Origin: Candidatus Gastranaerophilales bacterium
Lineage (GTDB): Bacteria; Cyanobacteriota; Vampirovibrionia; Gastranaerophilales; Gastranaerophilaceae
Direction: 5' to 3'
Assembly (NCBI GenBank): GCA_003150395.1
Contig: QAMI01000005.1
Coordinates: 1-32,712, forward strand
Length of the DNA stretch: 32,712 nt
Shown: positions 22,497 through 30,804 of the stretch, one piece after another
Layout: every line of letters begins with the position of its first letter
Numbering within the stretch: position 1 is the first letter of the stretch
The notes under the pieces: generated by a model
The model's database searches: none
The model's input: only the letters and a program-made list of their open reading frames with translations
What the model was told of the DNA's origin: nothing
Position numbers and translations under genes: made by a program

Positions 22497-22529
22497 TTTA
22501 TAATTATAAAAATGTTGAAAATTATAATT
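22497..22529. promoter_or_regulatory. Palindromes in the XRE/pilin intergenic region
   Basis: TTTATAATTATAAA (22497-22510) is a 14-bp palindrome and AATTATAATT (22520-22529) a 10-bp palindrome. They flank or overlap the -35 of the pilin-like gene and are candidate sites for the divergent XRE protein. Confidence 0.4.
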
Positions 22530-22543
22530 AAGTATGATAAAAT
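22515..22543 (+). promoter_or_regulatory. Promoter of the pilin-like gene
   Basis: TTGAAA (22515-22520), 17 bp, TAAAAT (22538-22543) with an upstream TG one base away. Confidence 0.6.
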
Positions 22544-22588
22544 ATAAGTATTGATGATAAAATTGCTTAAAATTATCAAGGAGGATGA

Positions 22589-23275
22589 ATGAGAAAAGCA
22601 TTTACAATGGCTGAGGTTTTAATTACACTTGGTGTAATTGGAATTGTTGCAGCTCTGACAATCCCGCAGCTTATTAAAAATTATCAGCATAAAATACTTG
22701 AAACAGCATTTAAAAGAGAGTATTCACTGTTAACTCAGGTTGTTTCTCAAATGAATAATGACGGACTTTGTATAACATATAACTGTTCAACCAACAAACA
22801 ATTATATCAAAATCTTAAGCAATATTTTAAAGTAGTAAAATCTTGTGATGATATGGCCGGAATTGAGGTGGAAGAATTTGATAAATTATGCTTTCCAAAG
22901 GCTAAAAATGATACAAAATATACTAACTATACAAGAACATCCTCTTATATGCGCACCAATCTGTTTGACGATGGCCAATTTTATACTGCAGATGGAGCTT
23001 TATATACAATAGAAAAGACTGGTAATCCTCAATCATTGATTATAGGAATTGACGTTAATGGAAGAATGAAAGGTCCTAATGCTTTTGGGCATGATCTTTT
23101 TGTGTTTCAGATGTTAGAGCAGGGTTCAATTGGTGTGATAGTACCAATGGGAGCTGATGGTACAAGCTATGAAGAGGATGTTTATTGTTCAAAAACTTCC
23201 ACTCATGTTTATAATGGTGCTGGATGTGCAGTCAAAGCTTTGGGTGAAAAAGATTACTTTAAAAATTTGCCTTAA
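22589..23275 (+). CDS. Type IV pilin-like / pseudopilin protein
   Basis: This 228-aa protein has a class III-type prepilin N terminus: MRKAFTMAEVLITLGVIG with the conserved Glu5-equivalent in AEVL and a hydrophobic helix. It should be processed by a prepilin peptidase and enter a type IV pilus or type II secretion filament. The soluble domain ends with GIDVNGRMKGPNAFGHDLF, a D-x-N-G motif shared with the pilin gene at the window end. Several cysteines may form disulfides. The ribosome binding site AAGGAGG is strong. Whether it is a major or minor pilin is not known. Confidence 0.88.
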   Translation: MRKAFTMAEVLITLGVIGIVAALTIPQLIKNYQHKILETAFKREYSLLTQVVSQMNNDGLCITYNCSTNKQLYQNLKQYFKVVKSCDDMAGIEVEEFDKLCFPKAKNDTKYTNYTRTSSYMRTNLFDDGQFYTADGALYTIEKTGNPQSLIIGIDVNGRMKGPNAFGHDLFVFQMLEQGSIGVIVPMGADGTSYEEDVYCSKTSTHVYNGAGCAVKALGEKDYFKNLP

Positions 23276-23368
23276 CAATTTATGATAAACTTGTTCAGTA
23301 CTTTTAATTTTTATATGTTTAAGATAAAATATTTTCTATAGATACGAAGTAGAAAAGGAAATATAAAT

Positions 23369-24466
23369 ATGCTAAGAACAGGGATTGTGGGATTGCCGAA
23401 TGTTGGGAAATCAACTTTATTTAACGCATTGACCAGTGCAAAGAATGCACAGAGTGCAAACTATCCATTTTGTACAATTGAGCCTAATGTTGGAGTTGTA
23501 AATGTGCCTGACGAAAGACTTGAAAAACTTGCGCAACTCTGTAAAACAGAGGTCATAATTCCGACAGCAATTGAATTTGTCGATATCGCCGGGCTTGTAA
23601 AAGGTGCAAGCAAAGGCGAGGGACTTGGCAACCAATTTCTTCACAATATTCGCGAAGTCGATGCCATAATTCAGGTTGTAAGATGCTTTGATGATCCGAA
23701 CACAATTCACGTTGCAGGTAAAGTTAATCCGCTTGATGATATTGAAGTTATTAATACAGAGTTAGCACTTGCGGATTTGGCGTCAGTTGAACGCCGTCAG
23801 GCAAGAATTGCCAAACAGGCAAAAGGCGGCGATAAAGAAGCTGTTCTTGAAGATAAAGTTTTGAAAAAACTTACCGATTTGCTTTCAGAAGGTACTTTTA
23901 TAAATGTAGCTGAGCACTTTGACGATGAAGAAATTCCTGTTGTAAAACAGCTTAATTTGATGTCAACAAAACCCGTAATTTACGCTGCAAATGTTTCGGA
24001 ATATGACCTCAAGGATGGCAACGATTATACAAAAAAAGTTCAAGAATACGCTTCAAAACACAGTGCAGAAGTTGTTTTGATTTCAGCTAAAATTGAAGAA
24101 GAACTTGCAGAACTAGGGGCTGAAGAGGCAAAAGAATACTTAGCTGAACTTGGCATTGAAGACAGCGGTATTAATCGTATGATTAAATCGGTCTACAAAC
24201 TTTTGAATTTGCGTACTTTTATCACAGCCGGCGAAAAAGAAGTTCACGCTTGGACAATTCCTGCCGGCGCAAAAGCCCCCCAGGCTGCCGGTGTTATCCA
24301 TACGGATTTTGAAAAAGGTTTCATAAGAGCAGAAATTACGCCTTACAAGGATTTCGTAGAATACGGTTCATATACGGCTTGTAAAGATAAAGGAGTAACC
24401 CGTCTTGAAGGCAAAGATTACATTGTTCAGGATGGTGATTTGGTTCACTTCAGATTTTCAGTTTAA
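23369..24466 (+). CDS. ychF: Redox-regulated ATPase YchF
   Basis: This is an Obg-related P-loop protein of the OLA1/YchF group, which prefers ATP and binds ribosomes. The 365-aa length is typical. GLPNVGKST is at 8-16, ANYPFCTIEPN is the switch I signature, DIAGLVKGASKGEGLGNQFL follows, and the C-terminal TGS domain includes VHTDFEKGFIRAEI-like sequence. The start follows AAAGGAAA. TAAGAT at 23320-23325 may be its -10 box. It is a single-gene unit next to copy C of the peptide module. Confidence 0.96.
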   Translation: MLRTGIVGLPNVGKSTLFNALTSAKNAQSANYPFCTIEPNVGVVNVPDERLEKLAQLCKTEVIIPTAIEFVDIAGLVKGASKGEGLGNQFLHNIREVDAIIQVVRCFDDPNTIHVAGKVNPLDDIEVINTELALADLASVERRQARIAKQAKGGDKEAVLEDKVLKKLTDLLSEGTFINVAEHFDDEEIPVVKQLNLMSTKPVIYAANVSEYDLKDGNDYTKKVQEYASKHSAEVVLISAKIEEELAELGAEEAKEYLAELGIEDSGINRMIKSVYKLLNLRTFITAGEKEVHAWTIPAGAKAPQAAGVIHTDFEKGFIRAEITPYKDFVEYGSYTACKDKGVTRLEGKDYIVQDGDLVHFRFSV

Positions 24467-24487
24467 TGTCTGTTGTGTTCACTCCAC

Positions 24488-24516
24488 TTGACAAACAATG
24501 AAAAATCGTAAATAAT
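24488..24516 (+). promoter_or_regulatory. Promoter of antisense RNA C
   Basis: A consensus TTGACA (24488-24493), 17 bp, AATAAT (24511-24516), starting 22 bp after the ychF stop and pointing convergently at peptide gene C. The sequence differs from the A and B antisense promoters. Confidence 0.55.
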
Positions 24517-24522
24517 ATATCT

Positions 24523-24574
24523 GTAGGGAAAAGACCCTAAGAGGTCGCTGTCTCTTAAGATCTTTCTTAACCCC
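24523..24574 (+). ncRNA. Predicted antisense RNA C (antitoxin-like)
   Basis: RNA expected from about 24523. TAGGG (24524-24528)/CCCTA (24535-24539) is followed by two mutually exclusive hairpins: TAAGAG (24538-24543)/CTCTTA (24552-24557), and TTAAGA (24555-24560)/TCTTAA (24565-24570). It overlaps the 3' end of peptide mRNA C. The 3' end is not defined. Confidence 0.45.
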
Positions 24575-24649
24575 CTATTTAATGCATTTAAGTGCTATGA
24601 TTATCGCTAAGATAAGCCATAGCGCTTTTTCAGTTATACTGAAATCCAT
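24575..24649 (-). CDS. Hydrophobic 24-aa peptide C, toxin-like
   Basis: This 24-aa peptide starts MDFSITEKALWLI and continues with the helix LAIIIALK and a short basic end. It matches peptide A closely in residues and in DNA (GAAAAAGCGCTATGGCTTATC is shared in part), although the two loci are more than 17 kb apart. The ribosome binding region is AAAGGTGG. The leader has CCACCT (complement of 24698-24703), which is exactly complementary to AGGTGG of the ribosome binding site (complement of 24659-24664). Promoter: TAGACA (complement of 24751-24756), 17 bp, TAAAAT (complement of 24728-24733). Toxicity is inferred from the arrangement. Confidence 0.65.
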   Translation of the reverse strand: MDFSITEKALWLILAIIIALKCIK

Positions 24650-24756
24650 TTTTCATCACCACCTTTCCGTCAATTTCTCTTAACTAGTCCGTGGCGTAGG
24701 TGGCAAACAGGAGCTTACCCATTATTTATTTTATAATAATATCTCCGTTTTGTCTA
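24650..24756 (-). promoter_or_regulatory. Promoter and leader of peptide mRNA C
   Basis: TAGACA, 17 bp, TAAAAT, then a leader starting GGGTAAGCTC, the counterpart of GGGCAAGCCC in A and B. The element CCACCT can sequester the ribosome binding site. CCACGGACT corresponds to the GCACGGACTT box in leader B. Confidence 0.6.
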
Positions 24757-24790
24757 ATTGTAAAATCTTTCAAATCCCCCAGCACGGCAA

Positions 24791-24819
24791 TTGTACAAAG
24801 CTTTCAGTCTGTTTAGAAT
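24791..24819 (+). promoter_or_regulatory. Leaderless promoter of the aldehyde dehydrogenase gene
   Basis: TTGTAC (24791-24796), 17 bp, TAGAAT (24814-24819). The ATG at 24826 is 6 nt after the -10 box. AATTTTGTTATG around the start is identical to the sequence at the fliI start. Confidence 0.7.
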
Positions 24820-24825
24820 TTTGTT

Positions 24826-26196
24826 ATGGATATTAAAGAAACTCTAAACGGAATAATTGATTTTTACTATACAAATAAAACCAGATGTGTTGATTTTCGA
24901 ATAGACCAGCTTAAAAAATTAAAAGAAGCTATAATCAAATATGAACCTGAATTTGTTCGTGCGCTTTATCATGATTTGCATAAATGCGAGGCCGAAGTTT
25001 ATATGACAGAAACCCGCTCGGCAATTAAAGAAATAGATTTTATAATCCGTCATCTTCGAAAATGGGCAAGACCTGAAAAAGTTCCGACTCCAATGTTTTT
25101 GAAGCCGTCAAAGTCGTTGATTGTCAAAGATCCTTATGGTGTTGTACTGATTATTGTGCCTTTTAATTATCCGGTACAGTTATCATTAGTTCCGCTAGCC
25201 GGAGCAATTGCTGCCGGAAACTGTGCAGTTTTACGTTATTCAAAACGAACTCCCGAAACTTCAAAAATCCTTCACAGAATGATTTCGGAAATCTTTAATC
25301 CGAATTATATAAAAAGCTTCTTGCCGGAAGGAATTTCGAGCGAAGAAATTCTTAAAGGCAATTTTGACTATATTTTCTTTACAGGAAGTTCTGCAACTGG
25401 AAAAGAGGTTGCAAAAGCTGCAGCTGAAAGACTAATTCCGTATACTTTAGAATTGGGCGGAAAAAGCCCTGTAATTGTCGACAGCACCGCTGATATACAA
25501 ACGGCTGCCAGACGCATTGTTTGGGGAAAATTCATGAATGCCGGGCAGACTTGTATTGCACCGGATTATTTGATGGCGCATTTTTCAATTAAGGAACAGT
25601 TAATTGATGAGATTATCAAAGCTATTAGAAAATTCTATGGGGTAAATGTTCAGGAAAGTCCTGATTACGGCAGAATTGTTGACGAAAACGGGTTTTACAG
25701 GCTTCGTGAAATTCTTCAAAAAGAAAATGATAAAATAATTCATGGTGGTCAAACTGATGAATGCGGACTTTATATTGAACCGACATTGATTAAAGAAGAG
25801 TCTTTTGATGCGCCTTCTATGCAGGAAGAAATCTTTGGTCCTATACTTCCGATTTTTGACTGGTCTGATATTAACGATGTTTTTAATAACATACGCATAC
25901 GGCCGAAACCGCTTGCTTTCTATGTTTTCTCAAAAGACAAGGAGTTTGCTAAAATGGTTATGAAAAGCTTTGCCTTTGGCGGCGGAGCTGTGAATGATAC
26001 TATAAATCATACAGCATCAGTTTTTCTTCCGTTCGGAGGTGTCGGGCATTCCGGTATCGGCAAATACCATGGCAAATACACCTTTGATACTTTTACGCAT
26101 TTGAAAAGTATATTAATCCGAAATAACGGCATGTTTGCTGATAAAATTTTTCCTCCATATGACCAAGAAAAAATAGATTTAATCAATAAATTTTAG
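24826..26196 (+). CDS. Class 3-type aldehyde dehydrogenase
   Basis: NAD(P)-dependent enzyme that oxidises aldehydes to acids, of the fatty-aldehyde/ALDH3-like group judged by length (456 aa) and the C-terminal pattern. Catalytic Cys243 lies in NAGQTCIAPDY and the general base Glu209 in LELGGKSP. FTGSSATGKEVAKAAA is the cofactor-binding loop, and FGGVGHSGIGKYHGKYTFDTFTH the conserved end region. No ribosome binding site; leaderless by promoter position. The stop codon interlocks with that of the convergent GH13-like gene. The natural aldehyde is not shown. Confidence 0.93.
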   Translation: MDIKETLNGIIDFYYTNKTRCVDFRIDQLKKLKEAIIKYEPEFVRALYHDLHKCEAEVYMTETRSAIKEIDFIIRHLRKWARPEKVPTPMFLKPSKSLIVKDPYGVVLIIVPFNYPVQLSLVPLAGAIAAGNCAVLRYSKRTPETSKILHRMISEIFNPNYIKSFLPEGISSEEILKGNFDYIFFTGSSATGKEVAKAAAERLIPYTLELGGKSPVIVDSTADIQTAARRIVWGKFMNAGQTCIAPDYLMAHFSIKEQLIDEIIKAIRKFYGVNVQESPDYGRIVDENGFYRLREILQKENDKIIHGGQTDECGLYIEPTLIKEESFDAPSMQEEIFGPILPIFDWSDINDVFNNIRIRPKPLAFYVFSKDKEFAKMVMKSFAFGGGAVNDTINHTASVFLPFGGVGHSGIGKYHGKYTFDTFTHLKSILIRNNGMFADKIFPPYDQEKIDLINKF

Positions 26197-29100
26197 GCCT
26201 GAGAAACAAGCGACAGTCGTTTACCGTTTTCTCGCACTTCATGTTGCTGCTGCCTATATTTTGCAGTATCAATGAAAAACTGTTTGTTGTATATAGTTTT
26301 AACTTTGTTTCTTGGCGGAATGGAATATAATGTTAAAGTAGTTCCCCTCATTTTTACAGGCTTGTCGTCTATTGTTTTAATGAAAATTTTACCATTGTAC
26401 TCCTTAACTATGTATTTATCATTTTTATCATTTGCGTTGTATAAAATTGTTCCAGGAGTCAAACCTTTTGTTATAGTATGCGGATTTTTGTCATTAGGAT
26501 TGTTGTTAATATCAATTCTTTCAAGTTCAACTTCGCGCGGATGATATTCATTTAAATACCATTGATCAACACCGCTTGTGTTTACTAAGGAAATCACAAC
26601 AGAGTCATCTGTTCCATGGCGCAGGATTGCAGAAACATCAATTCCTTTCCCTTCACAAGTGCCATGTTGAATATCGAGAAGAAATGGGGCGCCATCATTA
26701 AGAGCATGAAGTTCCTGGCGGCTGCGCATTTTCATTGCTTCGTTCATTTTGTCATAATGGTCTTTGATAAATTTTTTATAATTTTTACTGTTGGTATCAA
26801 TCCAGTCATTATGTATTATTGAACGGTTTTGCAAATATATATTTTTTGATTCAGATTCGTAACCGGTTGTTCCAGTGTCATCACCTGCATATAATGTCGG
26901 CATACCCGGAAGTATTGCAAGAACTTCTGTCATGGCCTGAAGTTTTTGTAATGCGGGAGTTAAAGCTTTTTCAAAAGTTGCATCTTGCAGTTCTTTTATT
27001 TCTGTATCGCTAAGGTTTAAACCGTGTACTGTTTTTGCCTGATTTAATACAATTTCAAGTGCAACATCCAGAGGTTTTACACCAAAACCTTCTGCTGAGA
27101 AGTTTTTGCCTAGATATCTGCCGTTAGCAAGATCGCTTATGGATTTGAAAATTGCGCTGAAAATATGTTTATTTAATTCGGAGTCTTTATCATAAGGGTA
27201 TTTTTCAGCGATAGTTTTTTTGAAGGCTTCACTTAGGGCATCGGCCATAGCAAGGGCTTTACCGCTTTTTTTACTAAGCTTTTGTGACTGTAATAAAAGA
27301 GCCTTTCTTCTTTCATAGTCAGCATCACTTTCGCCCGGTTCTTTTTCAACAATGGGTCCAAGGAATCTGTCATTAAGTATTCGATATGCTTTTTCTCTAA
27401 AATCTGAGTTGTTCAGGTCTGAAAGATTTTGGGTAAACCATCTCGGGTTTAAAATTAAACCGTGCAATACACGTGCTCGGTCGTGGTTTCCTATAAAGTT
27501 ATAAGCATGAAGAATTGATTCATATGGAAGCGGACACCATTCATTTCTGTAGTCGTCGAGCTTTCTTGAATAAACACCGAGCATTTCACCTGTTTTCGTA
27601 TCAATCCTATGGCTTAGATATGCATCAAACCCATTACCATTTTCTGTTCTGTCATTCTGTTCAAAGTGGTATCCAAATAGATTCTGAAGTGATGAAAAAT
27701 AGAAGGAATAATTAGCGATAGAGGTCATATTTGTTTCGCGTAGAAACTTTTTAATCATGTCAGGATAAATGGTGTATTTTTTTGAATTTTCACCTCCGCC
27801 TTTATTCCAAAGCATGCTTTCATCTGTAAATTCAGCAACTATGTAGGAATTTTGGTTTTGTGAATAAACAGAATCTGCAAATTGTTTCCAGAACCGTGTG
27901 ACTTCAGGCCATACAATGTCTAGGTGGTCACTGCCTTCTTTCATAGCATTCATATCACCTATATCTTTTGTAGCGTCAATTCTCCAGTCAAGTCCTGCAT
28001 TAACCCTGTCAGTAATCATTTCTGCAAGTTTAAAACTATTTTCATTTGTGCCTTTAAGAGTTTCAAACAAAGCTCTAATTAAAACTTTTTTATCATTTGC
28101 ATTCAGTTTTTTCAAACCGGACTCAATTTTATTTAAAACCTGGTTAGCTTCATCTTCAGGGCTAGAAGCTAATATTCCGAGGGTTTGTGTGGTTGTTTGT
28201 TTTAAAGACTTGTAATCATAAGTAATTTCACCAGTTTCGTTGTCAATTTTTATATTTGTTTTAGGTGCAAGAGCCTTAACCATTGCATATTTCGCAATGA
28301 CTTCGGTAAGCTGCGGCAAAATATATTTTCCTAAAGTGGTTGCATTATAACCTTCATATATTTTTGACCCTTCCGGAAGCATTTCATTGAGGTTGTCCAT
28401 AACTTCTGAGGTGAATTTAAACATTTCTTTTTTGTAAATGTTATCCATTCTTTTGTACGTTTTTTCATATTCCGGAGTCAGGTGAGGATTTTTTTGAAGA
28501 TACATTTCATATCGTGTACTTCCTAATGTTTCTTCACTTGTTGCTCGTTTTGTTATGTATGGGCTTGCAAGAACTGAAACAAGGTTATCCCCGAATTCTA
28601 TTGAATCAAGCGGGGTGTTCATAAGACCAGCAAGCAGGTAATCTTTGTATTCAATGTTTACAGAAGAACCTTTTAAATCATAATTGTCTTCCAAAACATT
28701 TTTAACGATTGCACTGTTTATTTCTTGTCTGAGTTTTTCCGGGAATTTTCCTTCATTAATGTTTTCGATTATTTTTCTATAAGCTTTTTTAGGATTTTTG
28801 TGGTCGATGCCTTTCAGCTGCTGGGCAACATAAAGATTTAAAATATCCTTTGTTTTGCCTGTCCAGAACATGCCTGATGCTATTGCATAATCTTGAACTT
28901 CATAACTTTTTTGTTCAAGTTTATTCATTGCATCATTTTGATCCGGCAAATCTACTGTAAGTTTTACGCGTCCGGTATCAACATTTGAATATAGGTAATT
29001 TAGTTTTGCAATGTCTGTGTTTGCATCCCAGGTTTCAAAATTACCGTCAATTTTTTCTTCAAGCACAAAATTGTTGAATTTTGAAACGAAACGCGTTCCT

Positions 29101-30656
29101 ATATAGCTGTCAAGACTAATTGTATCTCTCAGTTTTAATAAGTTATTTATAAGTTGTTTTTCTTCTTCATCTTTAATATCAAGATTGTATTCTTTTTTTG
29201 CATTTTGAACGATTAAATGCACTTTGTTTGTGTAGGATTCTTTAGTTTTAATATCGTAGATATCATAAACTGCATTTGATAAAGCTTCTTTAATCTTATT
29301 TTTTCTTTCAGGATTTGAGCCTATTGGGAATGTTATATCAATTGCTGTTTCAAATGCTTTTTCTAAATTTTTTGGAGTTTTGTTTTTCATTAAGGCATTG
29401 TATTCATTTAATCTCTTGATGTTTTCGTTGTATGTTTCAGGATTAATTTCAAAAGCATAAGGTATAATGGTATCGTTATGAGTATTGATATCAAGAGGAT
29501 TTTTCGTATTTAAAATATCATATGCTTTAACTAAATGCTGGGTATCTTTTTTAAACTTATCACTTACAAGTCTGTCATCGAAAATTTGAATGTAAGTCGG
29601 CTTGTTGGATTCATATTTGGAATTTTTACCGATTGAAATTTTTCCGGTTTTTGGATCCTGTTTGTATTCATAAGGTGAGTTAACAACTTTATGTTTAATA
29701 AAGCTTGTATTTTTACTGAAGACGCCGAGTCCGAGCGGCCCATTGCTTAAGTCAGCCTTAAACCAGTTAAAATATGGTGATTTTTCGCCCCATTTCAACA
29801 CGTGAATAAAGTGAACGCCTTCAAGGCCTTCGTTAACGTATGCACCGTCAGAAACGAAGTTCAACCCTTTTTTAAACATTTCACGCTGCAAAGACGCGTA
29901 GTTGTTAATGTTCCCGAGAGAATGAACCATCTGCATACAGTTTTTATTCCAGTAGCCATGAGAAGAAACGTCATCATCTGTGAAAATAGGTGTGGAAATA
30001 ATTCTTGAATATCCGTCAAACTTTCCGTCACGAACATCTTTTTCAATACCTGCGAGGTTACCTCCGATTTTGTTTGAGAAAGTTTTGGTAAAACCTTCAA
30101 GTTGACCTATGTGATTGTTTTTGATGATTTTACCGTCATTGTCGTATGTCCACATTGGATTGTAAAAGTCCGGCATGAGCAGTTTCATTGCTCCTCCGGT
30201 ATAAGTTTTCGGGCCGTTGACAGTTACAATATTATATATTTCATGCTCACCCTTGGCTCTTGAATCAATAAAGTCTCCAGCATCAATTTTATAAGACGGG
30301 CGAACATCAGGTTTGCTTCTGTCTGCATTTTTTGGCGTAAGCGCATAATGGTAAGCAAAATCCTGGTCTTCTCTGAGGTTAAACTCCAGCCCCATGTCAA
30401 CAATATTTTTGCCGGGTTTAAGCTTGTAATATCCATCAGAACTTGTAAGGCATGGCTGACCTTCGATTACGTAATAATTGCCCTGCGTGTCTGTGCCTAC
30501 AGAACAAACCTCAAGATAACAGTCATATGCACTCTCATCATATGGATAATTAAATTCGTAAATTCGTTTACCGTAATTATCTTTGATTGGCTTGTATCCT
30601 TCAAAGTTTACATTGTTATTATGCTGTTTGTTCCTTAAATCAAAATTGACTTTCAC
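26193..30656 (-). CDS. Very large GH13-like glycosidase family protein
   Basis: This 1487-aa protein has alpha-amylase family motifs: GLDWRIDATKDI (nucleophile Asp near residue 895), YIVAEFTDE (acid Glu near 943) and NFIGNHDRARV (Asp near 1060), plus MPTLYAGDDTG after them. A region I-like NFVSDGAYVNEGLEG lies near residue 270, so about 600 residues are inserted between barrel elements I and II. There is no signal peptide, so it is probably cytoplasmic and may act on storage glucan. The second GTG (30656) is preferred because AAGGAG then lies 5 nt upstream; the first GTG at 30662 touches it. Substrate and reaction are uncertain. Confidence 0.75.
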   Translation of the reverse strand: MKVNFDLRNKQHNNNVNFEGYKPIKDNYGKRIYEFNYPYDESAYDCYLEVCSVGTDTQGNYYVIEGQPCLTSSDGYYKLKPGKNIVDMGLEFNLREDQDFAYHYALTPKNADRSKPDVRPSYKIDAGDFIDSRAKGEHEIYNIVTVNGPKTYTGGAMKLLMPDFYNPMWTYDNDGKIIKNNHIGQLEGFTKTFSNKIGGNLAGIEKDVRDGKFDGYSRIISTPIFTDDDVSSHGYWNKNCMQMVHSLGNINNYASLQREMFKKGLNFVSDGAYVNEGLEGVHFIHVLKWGEKSPYFNWFKADLSNGPLGLGVFSKNTSFIKHKVVNSPYEYKQDPKTGKISIGKNSKYESNKPTYIQIFDDRLVSDKFKKDTQHLVKAYDILNTKNPLDINTHNDTIIPYAFEINPETYNENIKRLNEYNALMKNKTPKNLEKAFETAIDITFPIGSNPERKNKIKEALSNAVYDIYDIKTKESYTNKVHLIVQNAKKEYNLDIKDEEEKQLINNLLKLRDTISLDSYIGTRFVSKFNNFVLEEKIDGNFETWDANTDIAKLNYLYSNVDTGRVKLTVDLPDQNDAMNKLEQKSYEVQDYAIASGMFWTGKTKDILNLYVAQQLKGIDHKNPKKAYRKIIENINEGKFPEKLRQEINSAIVKNVLEDNYDLKGSSVNIEYKDYLLAGLMNTPLDSIEFGDNLVSVLASPYITKRATSEETLGSTRYEMYLQKNPHLTPEYEKTYKRMDNIYKKEMFKFTSEVMDNLNEMLPEGSKIYEGYNATTLGKYILPQLTEVIAKYAMVKALAPKTNIKIDNETGEITYDYKSLKQTTTQTLGILASSPEDEANQVLNKIESGLKKLNANDKKVLIRALFETLKGTNENSFKLAEMITDRVNAGLDWRIDATKDIGDMNAMKEGSDHLDIVWPEVTRFWKQFADSVYSQNQNSYIVAEFTDESMLWNKGGGENSKKYTIYPDMIKKFLRETNMTSIANYSFYFSSLQNLFGYHFEQNDRTENGNGFDAYLSHRIDTKTGEMLGVYSRKLDDYRNEWCPLPYESILHAYNFIGNHDRARVLHGLILNPRWFTQNLSDLNNSDFREKAYRILNDRFLGPIVEKEPGESDADYERRKALLLQSQKLSKKSGKALAMADALSEAFKKTIAEKYPYDKDSELNKHIFSAIFKSISDLANGRYLGKNFSAEGFGVKPLDVALEIVLNQAKTVHGLNLSDTEIKELQDATFEKALTPALQKLQAMTEVLAILPGMPTLYAGDDTGTTGYESESKNIYLQNRSIIHNDWIDTNSKNYKKFIKDHYDKMNEAMKMRSRQELHALNDGAPFLLDIQHGTCEGKGIDVSAILRHGTDDSVVISLVNTSGVDQWYLNEYHPREVELERIDINNNPNDKNPHTITKGLTPGTILYNANDKNDKYIVKEYNGKIFIKTIDDKPVKMRGTTLTLYSIPPRNKVKTIYNKQFFIDTAKYRQQQHEVRENGKRLSLVSQA

Positions 30657-30702
30657 ACGCACTCCTTGTTTCTGTGATTTTAAATTCCCTAAACATAAAT
30701 TT

Positions 30703-30784
30703 TTGACAAAAAACTTCGATTTATTAAGAAATTTTTACATTTGTTTCTCATTGAATATTTGTATTTTATAATACTTATTATAAT
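30703..30784 (+). promoter_or_regulatory. Intergenic region with candidate ahcY promoters
   Basis: TTGACA (30703-30708), 16 bp, TAAGAA (30725-30730) is the best pair. Two TATAAT boxes at 30767-30772 and 30779-30784 lack good -35 partners. No S-adenosylhomocysteine riboswitch pattern was recognised. Confidence 0.4.
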
Positions 30785-30804
30785 CAAAAAATTGGAGATA
30801 TGAT

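Noticed and set aside
26272..26544. 90-codon plus-strand frame with hydrophobic stretches
   Set aside because: Lies antisense inside the GH13-like gene and has no ribosome binding site. The hydrophobicity is a by-product of the complementary strand of a charged protein.
30663..30804. S-adenosylhomocysteine riboswitch before ahcY
   Set aside because: The gap is AT-rich without GC-rich paired elements; the SAH riboswitch core was not recognised.
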